A stretch of DNA of 64,000 nt from Pseudomonas sp. MMS21 TM103 (GCF_022132145.1 NZ_JAJISP010000007.1:208860-272859), one strand, 5' to 3'. Shown: positions 10,076-19,554, counted from the first letter of the stretch. Program-made: numbers and translations. Notes: generated by a model from the letters alone, not told the origin.

Positions 10076-12067
10076 CTATGCGCCAGTTGGGCTCGGGATT
10101 ACCGGTGATGCATTACGGCTCAGCAGGTTGCGCAGCTGGTTTTTTTCCTCTGCACTTAACTCACTTTGACGGGCTTTGTTGATCAAATGTTCCAGGCTAC
10201 GCTCGCGTTGGCGGGCTATTAGCCTATTTATAGTGTCGAAAAACTGTTGTTCAAGGTTGTCGGCCGAAATTAGCCACTCCTTTTCCGCCAGGGCCCGCAA
10301 TAGGCGGCCCTGATCGGTACCGTGCCAGCGCGCGATCAGTTGCAGTGTGCGCAGTTTCGGGTTCTTTTGCAGGGCGCCGAGCAGGGCGACCAGCAGCTGT
10401 GCGTAGGTGTCGTCTTCGGCGGCGAAATGGCTGACATCTTCGACGTTCTGTGCCAATTCAGGGTGATGCAGTAGCGTGCGTAAAGCGCTCAGGTGCGGCG
10501 ATTCGACGCTGACGGCGGTGCGGGGTGCGCGCGGCGTGAAGTCGTCGCGACCCTTTTTACTCCACTTCCCGCCTTCTTTCTTCCAGTTGCTCTTGCCCTT
10601 GCTGCGTTCGAAGCCCGCCGTTGGTTCGGGGTTTTCGTATTCGTTGTGGCTGGGCGCGACATCATAGTAGGCGCTATCGGGGATTTCGCCATGATCCGGG
10701 TGGTAGTCGCCGGGCGACGAATGGCTGGTGTGCGGTTGGGCGCTGCTTTTCGCGGTCGGGGCCATCTGGCTCAGGGCTTCGCCGCTCAGTCCGGTGATTT
10801 CGGTCAGGCGCTGGCGCATCAGGGTGCGCAGGTTGTTGCCGGGAATTTTGTCGATCAGTGGCGCGGCCAGAGTCACCAGATGGGCTTTGCCTTCGAGCGA
10901 GCGCGGGTCGGCCTCTTCGCTGAGTTGCTGGAAGAAGTAGTCGGCCAGCGGTTGCGCCTGTTGGTTGATCCGGGCGCGGAAGGCGTCGGTGCCTTCGCTG
11001 CGCACCAGGGTGTCCGGGTCTTCGCCGTCGGGCAGAAACAGGAAGCGTGCGCGCCGGCCATCTTGCAGGCTTGGCAGGGTCGCCTCCAGGGCGCGCCAGG
11101 CGGCGTTGCGTCCGGCCTGGTCGCCGTCGAAGCAGAACAACACGCTGGGCACTATGCGAAACAGGCGCTTGAGGTGTTCTTCGCTGGTGGCGGTGCCGAG
11201 GGTGGCGACGGCGTTGCGCAGGCCTTGCTGGGCCAGGGCGATGACGTCCATGTAGCCTTCGACCACCATGATTTCGTCGAGGTCGCGGTTGCTTTTGCGT
11301 GCCTCGAAAAGGCCGTAGAGTTCCTGGCCCTTGTGGAATACCGGGGTTTCCGGGGAGTTCAGGTACTTGGGTTTGTCGTCGCCGAGTACCCGGCCGCCGA
11401 AGGCGATCACCCGGCCGCGGCTGTCGCGGATGGGGAAGATCACGCGGTCACGGAAGCGGTCGTAGCGCTTGATTTTTTCCGGGTTGTCGGCGTTTTCCAC
11501 CAGCAGGCCGGCGTCGATCATGGCCTTCTGCTGCAGGCTGTCGCTGGCCAGGTGCTTGTGCAGATTGTCCCAGCCGGGCGGGGCGAAGCCGAGGCCGAAG
11601 TCGCGGGCGATCTCACCGGACAGGCCGCGGCCCTTGAGGTACTCCACGGCGGCCTTGCGCTGTGGATGACTCTTCAGGGCCTGGCGGTAATACTCGGCGG
11701 CAGCTGTCAGCAGTGGGTATAGCGGTGAGTCGGTGGGTTGACGCGGTTTGCTGTCGCGTCCGTTTTCTTCGCGCGGCACGTCCATGCCGGCGCGTTTGGC
11801 CAGGTCCTCGACCGCCTGGGGGAAGTCCAGTTGGTCGTGGTCCATGATAAAGCCCAGGGCGTTGCCGCCCGCGCCGCAGCCGAAGCAGTAATAAAACTGT
11901 TTATCCGGGCTGACGCTGAATGAGGGGGTTTTTTCTTTGTGGAAGGGGCAGCAGGCGGTGTAGTTCTTGCCGGCCTTTTTCAGCTGGATGCGCGAGGCGA
12001 CCACGTCGACAATATCGGTGCGGTTGAGCAGGTCGTCGATAAATGACTGTGGAATCAGGCCGGCCAT
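10076..12067 (-). CDS. dnaG: DNA primase DnaG
   Basis: The 663-residue protein makes RNA primers for replication. The N-terminal CHC2 zinc finger (CCPFH ... YYCFGCG, about 40-64) binds template DNA. The central TOPRIM catalytic core shows the VVEGYMDVIAL motif (about 265) and CFDGDQAGR (about 312), which hold the metal ligands. The C-terminal part binds DnaB helicase. A long polar linker at about 440-520, rich in His, Pro, Lys and Gly, separates the core from the helicase-binding end; such variable linkers are usual in Pseudomonas primases. It is the middle gene of rpsU-dnaG-rpoD. Confidence 0.98.
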   Translation of the reverse strand: MAGLIPQSFIDDLLNRTDIVDVVASRIQLKKAGKNYTACCPFHKEKTPSFSVSPDKQFYYCFGCGAGGNALGFIMDHDQLDFPQAVEDLAKRAGMDVPREENGRDSKPRQPTDSPLYPLLTAAAEYYRQALKSHPQRKAAVEYLKGRGLSGEIARDFGLGFAPPGWDNLHKHLASDSLQQKAMIDAGLLVENADNPEKIKRYDRFRDRVIFPIRDSRGRVIAFGGRVLGDDKPKYLNSPETPVFHKGQELYGLFEARKSNRDLDEIMVVEGYMDVIALAQQGLRNAVATLGTATSEEHLKRLFRIVPSVLFCFDGDQAGRNAAWRALEATLPSLQDGRRARFLFLPDGEDPDTLVRSEGTDAFRARINQQAQPLADYFFQQLSEEADPRSLEGKAHLVTLAAPLIDKIPGNNLRTLMRQRLTEITGLSGEALSQMAPTAKSSAQPHTSHSSPGDYHPDHGEIPDSAYYDVAPSHNEYENPEPTAGFERSKGKSNWKKEGGKWSKKGRDDFTPRAPRTAVSVESPHLSALRTLLHHPELAQNVEDVSHFAAEDDTYAQLLVALLGALQKNPKLRTLQLIARWHGTDQGRLLRALAEKEWLISADNLEQQFFDTINRLIARQRERSLEHLINKARQSELSAEEKNQLRNLLSRNASPVIPSPTGA

Positions 12068-12159
12068 AGGCGCTCAGGATACTGCCGTGCGAGGCGGCGG
12101 GACAAATGTTACGGAAACTAAAAGACCCCGCGCCACCCGTGGGTGATGCGGAGTCCAAA

Positions 12160-12183
12160 AGCGAAGCCTGGCCGAGGCCAGGC
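12160..12183 (-). terminator. Intergenic terminator-like stem-loop between rpsU and dnaG
   Basis: A perfect 8-bp stem (12166-12173 with 12176-12183) is followed on the minus strand by TTCGCTTTTGG. E. coli has a partial terminator at the same place in its rpsU-dnaG-rpoD operon, which keeps primase low relative to S21. The same role is inferred here. Confidence 0.65.
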
Positions 12184-12207
12184 GTTCAGGCGTTACGCTT
12201 GTACGTA

Positions 12208-12423
12208 TTAGTACAGGCGGACGCTACGGCGCTGTTCGCGCTGTACTTTCTTGGCATGACGCTTAACAGCGGCTGCTGCTTTGCGCTTACGCTCGGAAGT
12301 CGGCTTTTCATAAAATTCACGGCTGCGAACTTCGGCCAAAACACCGGCTTTTTCGCAGGAGCGCTTAAAACGACGCAGAGCTACGTCGAAGGGTTCGTTC
12401 TCTTTAACTTTGACGGCTGGCAT
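12208..12423 (-). CDS. rpsU: 30S ribosomal protein S21
   Basis: The 71-residue basic protein (MPAVKVKENEPFD ...) matches bacterial S21 over its full length, including the Arg/Lys-rich tail. S21 sits on the 30S platform and helps mRNA binding at initiation. The start at 12423 is the family start and has AAGG upstream; the frame extends further upstream but that part is leader. It is the first gene of the macromolecular synthesis operon. Confidence 0.97.
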   Translation of the reverse strand: MPAVKVKENEPFDVALRRFKRSCEKAGVLAEVRSREFYEKPTSERKRKAAAAVKRHAKKVQREQRRSVRLY

Positions 12424-12506
12424 CCAGGGCGTACCTTCTTTATTACCGGGGGGTGTCGTACTCCTGGCAAATGGCGCTGGAGAACGTACGTTTTTAAGGG
12501 TTGCGG

Positions 12507-12535
12507 ATGTTACCGTCTCATCGGCAGGAATGCAA
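12507..12535 (-). promoter_or_regulatory. Sigma-70 promoter of the rpsU-dnaG-rpoD operon
   Basis: On the minus strand TTGCAT (12530-12535) and TAACAT (12507-12512) are separated by 17 bases. Transcription would begin near 12500, leaving about 77 bases of leader before rpsU. Confidence 0.65.
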
Positions 12536-12629
12536 AGCTTCTGATCGAAAAGGGCTGGTCTGAGTCTGCCAGCGCCGATTATCATGCGCGTCTTCTGGCG
12601 TTTAGCCTCTTCATATCAAGGCGTTGCCC

Positions 12630-13655
12630 ATGCTGGTACTGGGATTGGAAACTTCATGCGATGAGACAGGCGTCGCACTCTATCACAGTGAGCGTGGTTT
12701 GCTGGCCGATGCCTTGTTCAGTCAGATCGAGCAGCACCGTATCTACGGTGGCGTGGTGCCTGAGTTGGCTTCGCGCGATCACGTCAAACGCATGCTGCCG
12801 CTGATTCGCGAGGTATTGGCCGACGCAAAATGTACGCCGGAAGATATCGAGGCCGTCGCCTATACCGCGGGGCCTGGCCTGGTCGGTGCGCTGCTGGTTG
12901 GCGCCTCCTGCGCCCAGGCCCTGGCCTTCGCCTGGGGTGTTCCAGCGCTGGGTGTGCACCATATGGAAGGCCACTTGCTGGCGCCAATGCTGGAGGAAAA
13001 TCCGCCGGCTTATCCGTTCGTCGCTTTGTTGGTCTCCGGTGGTCATACCCAGCTGGTGAGGGTCGATGGCATCGGTCGCTACCAACTGCTCGGCGAGTCA
13101 CTCGACGATGCCGCCGGCGAAGCCTTCGACAAGACTGCCAAGCTGATGGGCCTGCAATATCCGGGTGGGCCGGAAATCGCGCGACTGGCCGAGCAGGGCA
13201 CTCCGGGGCGCTTCACTTTTCCGCGGCCGATGACCGATCGGCCGGGGCTGGATTTCAGTTTCAGCGGCTTGAAGACCTTTACCCTGAATACCTGGCAGCA
13301 GTGCCGTGTTGCCGATGATGACGGCGAGCAGACCCGCTGTGACGTCGCCCTGGCGTTCCAGCAGGCGGTGGTCGATACCCTGACCATCAAGTGCCGTCGG
13401 GCGCTCAAGCAGACCGGTCTCAGCTCTCTGGTGATCGCTGGCGGGGTTAGCGCGAACAAGGCACTGCGTCTGGGGTTGGAGAAAATGCTGACCGAGTTCA
13501 AGGGGCAGGTGTTCTATGCCCGTCCGGCGTTCTGCACCGACAACGGTGCGATGATCGCCTATGCCGGTTGCCAGCGCCTCATGGCCGGGCAGCATGAGGA
13601 GCTGAACATCAAGGTGCAGGCGCGTTGGCCGATGGAGGCGTTGCCGGCGCTATAG
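12630..13655 (+). CDS. tsaD: tRNA N6-threonylcarbamoyladenosine synthase subunit TsaD
   Basis: The 341-residue protein transfers the threonylcarbamoyl group to A37 of tRNAs that read ANN codons, acting with TsaB, TsaC and TsaE. The N-terminus LGLETSCDET is the ASKHA nucleotide-binding signature, and the metal-binding H-x3-H motif is visible as HHMEGH near residue 113. SGGHTQL near 138 and GGVSANK near 275 are family motifs. I chose the ATG at 12630, with AAGG upstream, over an in-frame TTG two codons earlier. The gene is divergent from rpsU, the conserved Pseudomonas arrangement. Confidence 0.97.
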   Translation: MLVLGLETSCDETGVALYHSERGLLADALFSQIEQHRIYGGVVPELASRDHVKRMLPLIREVLADAKCTPEDIEAVAYTAGPGLVGALLVGASCAQALAFAWGVPALGVHHMEGHLLAPMLEENPPAYPFVALLVSGGHTQLVRVDGIGRYQLLGESLDDAAGEAFDKTAKLMGLQYPGGPEIARLAEQGTPGRFTFPRPMTDRPGLDFSFSGLKTFTLNTWQQCRVADDDGEQTRCDVALAFQQAVVDTLTIKCRRALKQTGLSSLVIAGGVSANKALRLGLEKMLTEFKGQVFYARPAFCTDNGAMIAYAGCQRLMAGQHEELNIKVQARWPMEALPAL

Positions 13656-13697
13656 CCGCAAGCTCCAGTCGGTCTGCGCTGGTCCTGCGGCGGCGAG

Positions 13698-14267
13698 TTA
13701 GAAATGCCGTTCTCGGCCGTCGAACAGGTCGCGTAGATTGCTACGGTGTCGCCAGACGATCAGGCCGGTCACTGCGCACATCGGCAGCAATCCTTCGGGT
13801 TGTTGCCAGGCCAGCAATGGCAGGCTCAGCGGGGTGGCGATCAGTGCGGCCAATGAGCTGGTGCGGGTCAGGTTGAAACTCAGTAGCCAGGCGCAGATGG
13901 CCAGCAGTGCAGCCGGCGGGTAAAGCCCCAGCAGCATGCCGGCGGCAGTGGCGACGCCCTTGCCACCGCGGAAGCGAAAGTACAGTGGGTAAAGATGGCC
14001 AATGACGGCGGCGAGGCCCAGCCAGGCTTGCTGTTGCAGGGTCAAGCCAAGCAGGGCGCCGGCCAGGACCGGGAGCAAGCCTTTGAGCAGGTCGCCGAGC
14101 AGGGTCAGGGAGGCTAGGCGTTTGCCGGCGACCCGCAGCATATTGGTGGCACCGGGATTGCCGGAGCCCATGGCGCGTGGGTCCGGCCCACCCGCCTTGC
14201 GGCTGAGTAGAATGGCGAAGGACAGCGAGCCGAGCAGGTAGGCGAGGATCGCCAGTAGCCAAAACAT
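13698..14267 (-). CDS. plsY: Glycerol-3-phosphate acyltransferase PlsY
   Basis: The 189-residue integral membrane enzyme transfers the acyl group from acyl-phosphate to glycerol-3-phosphate, the first step of phospholipid synthesis. It has about five to seven membrane segments. The three conserved cytoplasmic motifs are visible: SGNPGATN (about 36-43), GHLYPLYFRFRGGKGVATA (about 93-111), and WRHRSNLRDL near the C-terminus. I chose the ATG at 14267 because it starts directly at the first helix and gives the length usual in Pseudomonas; an ATG at 14276 is the alternative. It is convergent with tsaD and divergent from folB. Confidence 0.95.
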   Translation of the reverse strand: MFWLLAILAYLLGSLSFAILLSRKAGGPDPRAMGSGNPGATNMLRVAGKRLASLTLLGDLLKGLLPVLAGALLGLTLQQQAWLGLAAVIGHLYPLYFRFRGGKGVATAAGMLLGLYPPAALLAICAWLLSFNLTRTSSLAALIATPLSLPLLAWQQPEGLLPMCAVTGLIVWRHRSNLRDLFDGRERHF

Positions 14268-14496
14268 GGTAGCCATTCCATGGTGAAGGAATGGCTGGAT
14301 TCTAGCAGGCAGTTGAAAAAGGTAGCGAGCGCAGTACCACAATGGCCTCGGCGGTTCGCCCAGCAAGGCAAAAGCGTGGTGTGCGAGTCGCAAATGAGCA
14401 TTTAAACCTGATTTCAACGCCGTATAGTCGTGCACAGAAGTTGCTAGTCGTTCAGCCTCGATATGGGGCGGTTTTGGCGTGTTGTGGAGAGAGTGC

Positions 14497-14853
14497 TTGG
14501 ACACAGTTTTTATTGAAGGCCTGGAAGTCGATACGGTCATCGGTGCCTACGACTGGGAACGTACCATTCGCCAGTGCTTGCGCTTGGACCTGTGCCTGGG
14601 TTGGGACAACCGTCCGGCAGCGGCTGGTGATGACCTGAGCAAGGCGCTCGATTACGCGGCTGTGTCCGCGCGAGTCCAGGCCTTCTCCAGCGAAGCGCAG
14701 TTCATCCTGGTGGAAACCTTTGCCGAGCGGCTGGCGGAGGTGTTGATGAGCGAGTTCCAGATTCCCTGGCTGCGCCTCAGGTTGACCAAGCCCGGTGCAG
14801 TACCGGCCGCAATTGGCGGTGTTGGCGTGGAGATCGAGCGCGGATGTCGCTAA
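14497..14853 (+). CDS. folB: Dihydroneopterin aldolase FolB
   Basis: The 118-residue enzyme converts 7,8-dihydroneopterin to 6-hydroxymethyl-dihydropterin in folate synthesis. The sequence shows GLEVDTVIGAYDWER at the N-terminus, LDYAAVSARV in the middle (with the Tyr near the active site), and LVETFAERLAE, which holds the pterin-binding Glu. The TTG at 14497 is preceded by GGAGAG at good distance and gives the usual length; an upstream GTG at 14479 is less likely. Its end overlaps folK by 10 bases, so the two folate genes are translationally coupled. Confidence 0.93.
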   Translation: MDTVFIEGLEVDTVIGAYDWERTIRQCLRLDLCLGWDNRPAAAGDDLSKALDYAAVSARVQAFSSEAQFILVETFAERLAEVLMSEFQIPWLRLRLTKPGAVPAAIGGVGVEIERGCR

Positions 14854-15383
14854 CTCCAGTAGTGCTTGGTCTGGGCAGCAATATCGAGCGTGAGGCGCAT
14901 TTGCAGGCCGGGCTCGAGGCGCTGGCCGCGATGCTGCGCGACATGCGCTGCTCGCCGGTGTTCGAAAGCCAGGCGGTGGGCATCAAGAGTGGGCCCTTCT
15001 TCAACCTGGTGGTGGCGGGCTACAGCGAACTGCCGTTGGGTGAGCTGGATCGTCGGCTGAAATTCATCGAGGCTGACAACGGTCGTTATGCGCCCGAGCG
15101 CAAGGGTTTGCCGCTGGATATCGATGTGCTGCTGTATGGCGATCAGGTCGGCAATTTCGACGGGCTGGTGCTGCCGCGCGCAGAAATCCTGAAAAACGCC
15201 TTTGTGCTCTGGCCGTTGGCGCTATTGCTGCCGGATGAGCTGCATCCGGCTGAGCAGCGCAGTTTTGCTGCCTTGTGGCAGACGACGCAGATCGAGCAGC
15301 AGCTTCATCCGGTGGCATTCCAGTGGCGCGGGGCCGAGTTGACGCCGGCCGAGCTGCGCCAGACGTTCCCTGCGCACGCCTAG
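14844..15383 (+). CDS. folK: 2-amino-4-hydroxy-6-hydroxymethyldihydropteridine pyrophosphokinase FolK
   Basis: The 179-residue protein is HPPK, which moves pyrophosphate from ATP to the pterin made by FolB. GLGSNI at the N-terminus, FFNLVV near 53 and the signature PLDIDVLLYGD near 91-101 (with the two metal-binding Asp) are visible. It overlaps folB by 10 bases. The C-terminal 40 residues go beyond the shortest HPPKs and show no extra domain. Confidence 0.95.
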   Translation: MSLTPVVLGLGSNIEREAHLQAGLEALAAMLRDMRCSPVFESQAVGIKSGPFFNLVVAGYSELPLGELDRRLKFIEADNGRYAPERKGLPLDIDVLLYGDQVGNFDGLVLPRAEILKNAFVLWPLALLLPDELHPAEQRSFAALWQTTQIEQQLHPVAFQWRGAELTPAELRQTFPAHA

Positions 15384-15406
15384 GCTGCGCAGTGCGCAGC
15401 CTAGGC
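15378..15406. terminator. 29-base perfect palindrome between folK and cca
   Basis: Two 14-base arms (15378-15391 and 15393-15406) flank a single base. The palindrome contains the folK stop codon and ends 10 bases before the cca stop. It lacks a T tract, so strong rho-independent termination is doubtful, but it is well placed to block read-through between these convergent genes. Confidence 0.55.
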
Positions 15407-15416
15407 CCCAGTCAGC

Positions 15417-16640
15417 CTATGGTTGTGCCTTGTAGGTCTTGAGCGCCTTGAGGCGCTCAAGACGCAGCGCCTCGCCCAGCTCGGGGCCTTGCAAGCCCTG
15501 CTCCAGCAACGGCTTGACCGCCACGGCGCGAGCCGCCTGCATGGCGCCGCGCAGGTAGTCGGCTTGCGGGTAGTCGCGATGTTCCAGTCCGTCCCGCCCT
15601 CGCGCATCCATTTCGCAGGCCGCGATGAACGCCTCGAAGCGCTGCGGGCGGCGAAACACATCGAAGTGCTGTAGCAGCTCCAGCAGGGTCGAGGCTTTCA
15701 GCTCGAGGGCGCGATGGCCGTGAGTGTGATATTCGCCGACCAGCAGGGCCAGTTCCTGACAGTCTTTCGGCGCCTTGCTGCGTGCGTTGATCGCGCGAAT
15801 CAGCTTCAGCCCGCGTTGCTCGTGGGCGATATGCCGGGGCCAGTCGGCCATCGGCGTCAGCCCTTTGCCCACATCATGCAGCAGGCAGGCCCAGCGCACC
15901 GTTAGCGGCTGCTGGTATTCGGCGCACTGACGCAAGACGCTGAGTACATGCGCGCCGGTATCGATTTCCGGGTGATGGGCGGGTGGCTGTGGCACGCCGA
16001 ACAGTGCGTCGACTTCCGGTAGCAGCGCCCCGAGGGCGCCGCAGTCACGCAATACCTGGATAAACACATCGGGGCGCGGTTCGAGCAGGGCGCGGGAGAT
16101 TTCCTTCCAGCTGCGTTCGGCTGTCAGCGCCGAAAGTTCACCGGAGTCGCTCAGTTGCTGCATCAGCGCCAGGGTCTCGGGGGCCACGCGAAAGCCCAGG
16201 GGGGCATAGCGCGCGGCGAAGCGAGCGACCCTCAGCACCCGCAGCGGGTCTTCGGCAAAGGCCGGGGAGACATGCCGCAGCAGCTTGGCTGCGAGGTCGC
16301 GTTGGCCGCCATAGGGGTCAATCAAGTGGCCTTGTGCGTCCTCGGCCATGGCGTTGACGGTGAGGTCGCGGCGGATCAGGTCTTCTTCGAGGGTGACGTC
16401 CGGGCTGGCATGGAAGGTGAAGCCGCCATAGCCACGGCCATTCTTGCGCTCGGTGCGCGCCAGGGCGTACTCCTCGCCGGTTTGCGGGTGCAGGAACACC
16501 GGGAAGTCTGCACCCACCGGGCGATAGCCCTGCTCCAGCATCTGTTCGGCACTGGCACCGACCACCACCCAGTCGACCTCGGTGACTTCGCGGCCGAGCA
16601 GGCGATCTCGCACTGCGCCGCCGACTTTGTAGATCTGCAT
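15417..16640 (-). CDS. cca: Multifunctional CCA tRNA nucleotidyltransferase with HD domain
   Basis: The 407-residue enzyme adds or repairs the CCA end of tRNAs. The class II nucleotidyltransferase head shows VGGAVRDRLLG (residues 6-16), the catalytic D-x-D (TEVDW), and RRDLTVNAMAED near 112. The C-terminal half carries the HD phosphohydrolase domain (LLHDVGKG, near 250), typical of proteobacterial CCA enzymes with 2',3'-cyclic phosphodiesterase and phosphatase activities. The ATG at 16640 is preceded by GGAGG. It lies downstream of spoVR on the same strand, 65 bases away. Confidence 0.96.
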   Translation of the reverse strand: MQIYKVGGAVRDRLLGREVTEVDWVVVGASAEQMLEQGYRPVGADFPVFLHPQTGEEYALARTERKNGRGYGGFTFHASPDVTLEEDLIRRDLTVNAMAEDAQGHLIDPYGGQRDLAAKLLRHVSPAFAEDPLRVLRVARFAARYAPLGFRVAPETLALMQQLSDSGELSALTAERSWKEISRALLEPRPDVFIQVLRDCGALGALLPEVDALFGVPQPPAHHPEIDTGAHVLSVLRQCAEYQQPLTVRWACLLHDVGKGLTPMADWPRHIAHEQRGLKLIRAINARSKAPKDCQELALLVGEYHTHGHRALELKASTLLELLQHFDVFRRPQRFEAFIAACEMDARGRDGLEHRDYPQADYLRGAMQAARAVAVKPLLEQGLQGPELGEALRLERLKALKTYKAQP

Positions 16641-16705
16641 GTCTGTTCCTCCGCTGAGTGCAGAGGATAACGGCTGTGGCGTACAGGCGGCCAGGAAGTT
16701 GCCGG

Positions 16706-18286
16706 TCAAATCGGCGGGATGATCAGGTCGAGCCGGGGGTAGTCACTGTCCTGATCGCTGTCGCTCTTGGGCGGCACATGCTGGGTGTCGATCAGTTTGT
16801 CGCCCTGCAGGGTTTCCAGGTGAATGTCGAAACCCCACAGGCGATGCAGGTGCTTGAGCACTTCATCGGTGGAGTTGCCCAGGGGTTTGCGGTCGTGCTG
16901 CTGGTGGCGCAGGGTCAGTGAGCGGTCGCCGCGGCGGTCGATGCTCCAGATTTGGATGTTGGGCTCGCGATTACCCAGGTTGTACTGGGCGGCCAGGGTT
17001 TCGCGGATGCTTTGGTAGCCCGGCTCGTCGTGGATGGCCGGGACCAGCAATTCATCCTTCTGATCGTCGTCGAGAATGCTGAACAGCTTGAGGTCGCGAA
17101 TTACCTTGGGCGACAGGTATTGCAGGATAAAGCTCTCGTCCTTGAAGCTGCTCATGGCGAACTTGAGGGTTGTCAGCCAGTCGCTGCCGGCGATATCGGG
17201 GAACCAGTGCTTGTCTTCTTCGGTGGGCTCTTCGCAGATCCGGCGGATGTCGCGGTACATGGCGAAGCCAAGGGTGTAGGGGTTGATGCCGCTGTAGTAG
17301 GGGCTGTCGAAGGGTGGCTGATAGATCACGCTGGTGTGCGACTGGAGAAACTCCATCATGAAGCCGTCGGTGACCAGGCCCTCGTCATACAGGTCGTTCA
17401 TCAGGGTGTAGTGCCAGAAACAGGCCCAGCCCTCGTTCATCACCTGGGTCTGGCGCTGCGGGTAGAAGTACTGGGCGATCTTACGCACGATGCGGATCAC
17501 CTCACGCTGCCAGGGTTCGAGCAGGGGCGCATGTTTCTCCAGGAAGTACAGGATGTTTTCCTGGGGCTCCGAGGGGAAGCGCTTGTTGTCTTCCTCGCCG
17601 CGCTTGCCGGCGCCCTTGGGGATGGTGCGCCAGAGGTCGTTGATCTGTTTCTGCAGATGCTCTTCGCGCTCCTTTTGCCGGCGCTGCTCCTCTTGGGCGG
17701 AAATCGGGTAGGGGCGTTTGTAGCGGTCGACCCCGTAATTCATCAGGGCATGACAGGAATCGAGCAGGTCTTCCACTGCATCGATGCCGTGGCGCTCCTC
17801 GCACTTCATGATGTACTGCTTGGCGAAGACTAGGTAGTCGACGATCGAGCTGGCGTCGGTCCAGCTGCGGAACAGGTAGTTGCCCTTGAAGAAGCTGTTG
17901 TGGCCGTAGCAGGCGTGGGCAATCACCAGTGCCTGCATGCACATGGTGTTCTCTTCCATCAGGTAGGCGATGCAGGGGTCGGAGTTGATCACGATCTCGT
18001 AGGCCAGGCCCATCTGTCCGCGTTTGTAATTCTTCTCGGTACTGAGGAAGTGTTTGCCATAGGACCAGTGGTGATAACCCAGCGGCATGCCCACCGAGGC
18101 GTAGGCGTCCATCATCTGTTCGGCGGTGATCACCTCGATCTGGATAGGGTAGGTGTCCAGCGCATAGCGTTCGGCGAGCCGGCCGATTTCGCGGTCGTAG
18201 GCGCCAATCAACTCGAAGGTCCACTCCGATCCGGTGGAGATCGGCTGGCGTTTCTTCACGGGTACGCTGCTGTCTTGCGCTGTCAT
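16706..18286 (-). CDS. spoVR: SpoVR family protein (YcgB-like)
   Basis: The 526-residue protein belongs to the SpoVR/YcgB family, named for a Bacillus spore-cortex gene; its biochemical role is unknown. The N-terminus WTFELIGAYDREI, the central HACYGHNSFFKGNYLF block with conserved His and Cys, and NEGWACFWHYTL are family landmarks. It overlaps the end of yeaH by 4 bases, so prkA-yeaH-spoVR is one operon. In enterobacteria and Pseudomonas this trio is tied to stress and stationary-phase control. Confidence 0.93.
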   Translation of the reverse strand: MTAQDSSVPVKKRQPISTGSEWTFELIGAYDREIGRLAERYALDTYPIQIEVITAEQMMDAYASVGMPLGYHHWSYGKHFLSTEKNYKRGQMGLAYEIVINSDPCIAYLMEENTMCMQALVIAHACYGHNSFFKGNYLFRSWTDASSIVDYLVFAKQYIMKCEERHGIDAVEDLLDSCHALMNYGVDRYKRPYPISAQEEQRRQKEREEHLQKQINDLWRTIPKGAGKRGEEDNKRFPSEPQENILYFLEKHAPLLEPWQREVIRIVRKIAQYFYPQRQTQVMNEGWACFWHYTLMNDLYDEGLVTDGFMMEFLQSHTSVIYQPPFDSPYYSGINPYTLGFAMYRDIRRICEEPTEEDKHWFPDIAGSDWLTTLKFAMSSFKDESFILQYLSPKVIRDLKLFSILDDDQKDELLVPAIHDEPGYQSIRETLAAQYNLGNREPNIQIWSIDRRGDRSLTLRHQQHDRKPLGNSTDEVLKHLHRLWGFDIHLETLQGDKLIDTQHVPPKSDSDQDSDYPRLDLIIPPI

Positions 18287-19554
18287 GTTGCAAGCCTCCG
18301 CTGGAACAGTTCGCGGAACACGGGGTAAATATCGCCTGCCGAGACCAGTTGCTGCTGGGCGAAGGTTTCGTCAAAGGCCTCGCTGACCTGCTCGTACTCG
18401 AACCACAGCGCCTGGTGCTCGCGCGGGGTGATCTCGACGTAGGTGAAATATTGCACGAACGGCATGATCTGCTTCATCAATATATCCCGGCAAATCGGCG
18501 AATCGTCATTCCAGTTGTCGCCATCCGACGCCTGGGCGCCATAGATATTCCACTCGTTGGTGGGGTAGCGCTCGGCCATGATCTCCTGCATCAGCTTGAG
18601 CGCGCTGGAGACGATGGTGCCGCCGGTTTCGCGGGAGTAGAAGAACTCCTCCTCGTCCACCTCCTTGGCGCTGGTGTGGTGGCGGATGAACACCACGTCG
18701 ATCTTGTCGTAGTTACGCTTGAGAAACAGGTACAGCAGGATGAAAAAGCGTTTGGCGATGTCCTTGGTGGCCTGGGTCATCGAGCCGGACACGTCCATCA
18801 GGCAGAACATCACCGCTTTCGAGCTGGGGTTGGGTTGCTTGACCAGCAGGTTGTACTTGAGGTCGAAGGTGTCGAGGAAGGGCACGCGCTTTATCCGGGC
18901 CTGGAGCTTGCCGACTTCAAGCTCAAGCGCCTGAATATCGCCGAAGTTGTCCGGCTCTTCGCGCTTCAGCCGCTCCAGTTCGAGTTGCGCCTCTTTCAGC
19001 TTGGTGCGGCTGCTGCCAGACAGGGCGATGCGCCGGGCGTGGGCTGAGCGCAGGGTGCGCACGATGTTGATCCGTGACGGATTGCCCTCGTTGCTGATAC
19101 CGGCGCGCACGGTCTTGAAGGTATCGGCACCGGTCAGGTGGCGCTTCACCAGGTTGGGCAGTTCAAGATCCTCGAACATGAAGTCGAGAAATTCTTCCTG
19201 GGTGATCTGGAAAACAAACTCATCCATGCCTTCGCCAGTGTTGCTGGCCTTGCCCGCCCCGCGACCGCCCCCTCCACCTGGCGGACGGGGGATGCGTTCG
19301 CCCGCGATGAATTCCTTGTTACCCGGATGGACGGCGGTCTGCTTGCCGCCGCGGCCGTGGTGAAACACTGGCTCGTCGATATCGCGACCAGGAATGCTGA
19401 TTTGTTCGCCATGCTCCATGTCGGTAATGGAACGACGGCTCACCGCCTCTTCGACGGCTTTCTTGATGTGGTCACGGTAACGCCGCAAGAACCGCTGGCG
19501 GTTAACCGTGCTCTTGTTCTTGCCGTTCAGACGTCGGTCGATCACATGGCTCAT
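18283..19554 (-). CDS. yeaH: YeaH/UPF0229 family protein with VWA-like domain
   Basis: The 423-residue protein matches the UPF0229 (YeaH/YhbH) family. The N-terminus SHVIDRRLNGKNKS is diagnostic. A Gly/Pro-rich linker at about residues 80-95 follows a basic N-terminal region. The C-terminal half looks like a von Willebrand A domain with a MIDAS-like D-x-S-x-S motif (LMDVSGSMTQ, about 260). The start at 19554 has GGAGGGG upstream. It is co-transcribed with the PrkA kinase and SpoVR; its function is unknown, though partnership with PrkA is generally assumed. Confidence 0.92.
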   Translation of the reverse strand: MSHVIDRRLNGKNKSTVNRQRFLRRYRDHIKKAVEEAVSRRSITDMEHGEQISIPGRDIDEPVFHHGRGGKQTAVHPGNKEFIAGERIPRPPGGGGGRGAGKASNTGEGMDEFVFQITQEEFLDFMFEDLELPNLVKRHLTGADTFKTVRAGISNEGNPSRINIVRTLRSAHARRIALSGSSRTKLKEAQLELERLKREEPDNFGDIQALELEVGKLQARIKRVPFLDTFDLKYNLLVKQPNPSSKAVMFCLMDVSGSMTQATKDIAKRFFILLYLFLKRNYDKIDVVFIRHHTSAKEVDEEEFFYSRETGGTIVSSALKLMQEIMAERYPTNEWNIYGAQASDGDNWNDDSPICRDILMKQIMPFVQYFTYVEITPREHQALWFEYEQVSEAFDETFAQQQLVSAGDIYPVFRELFQRRLAT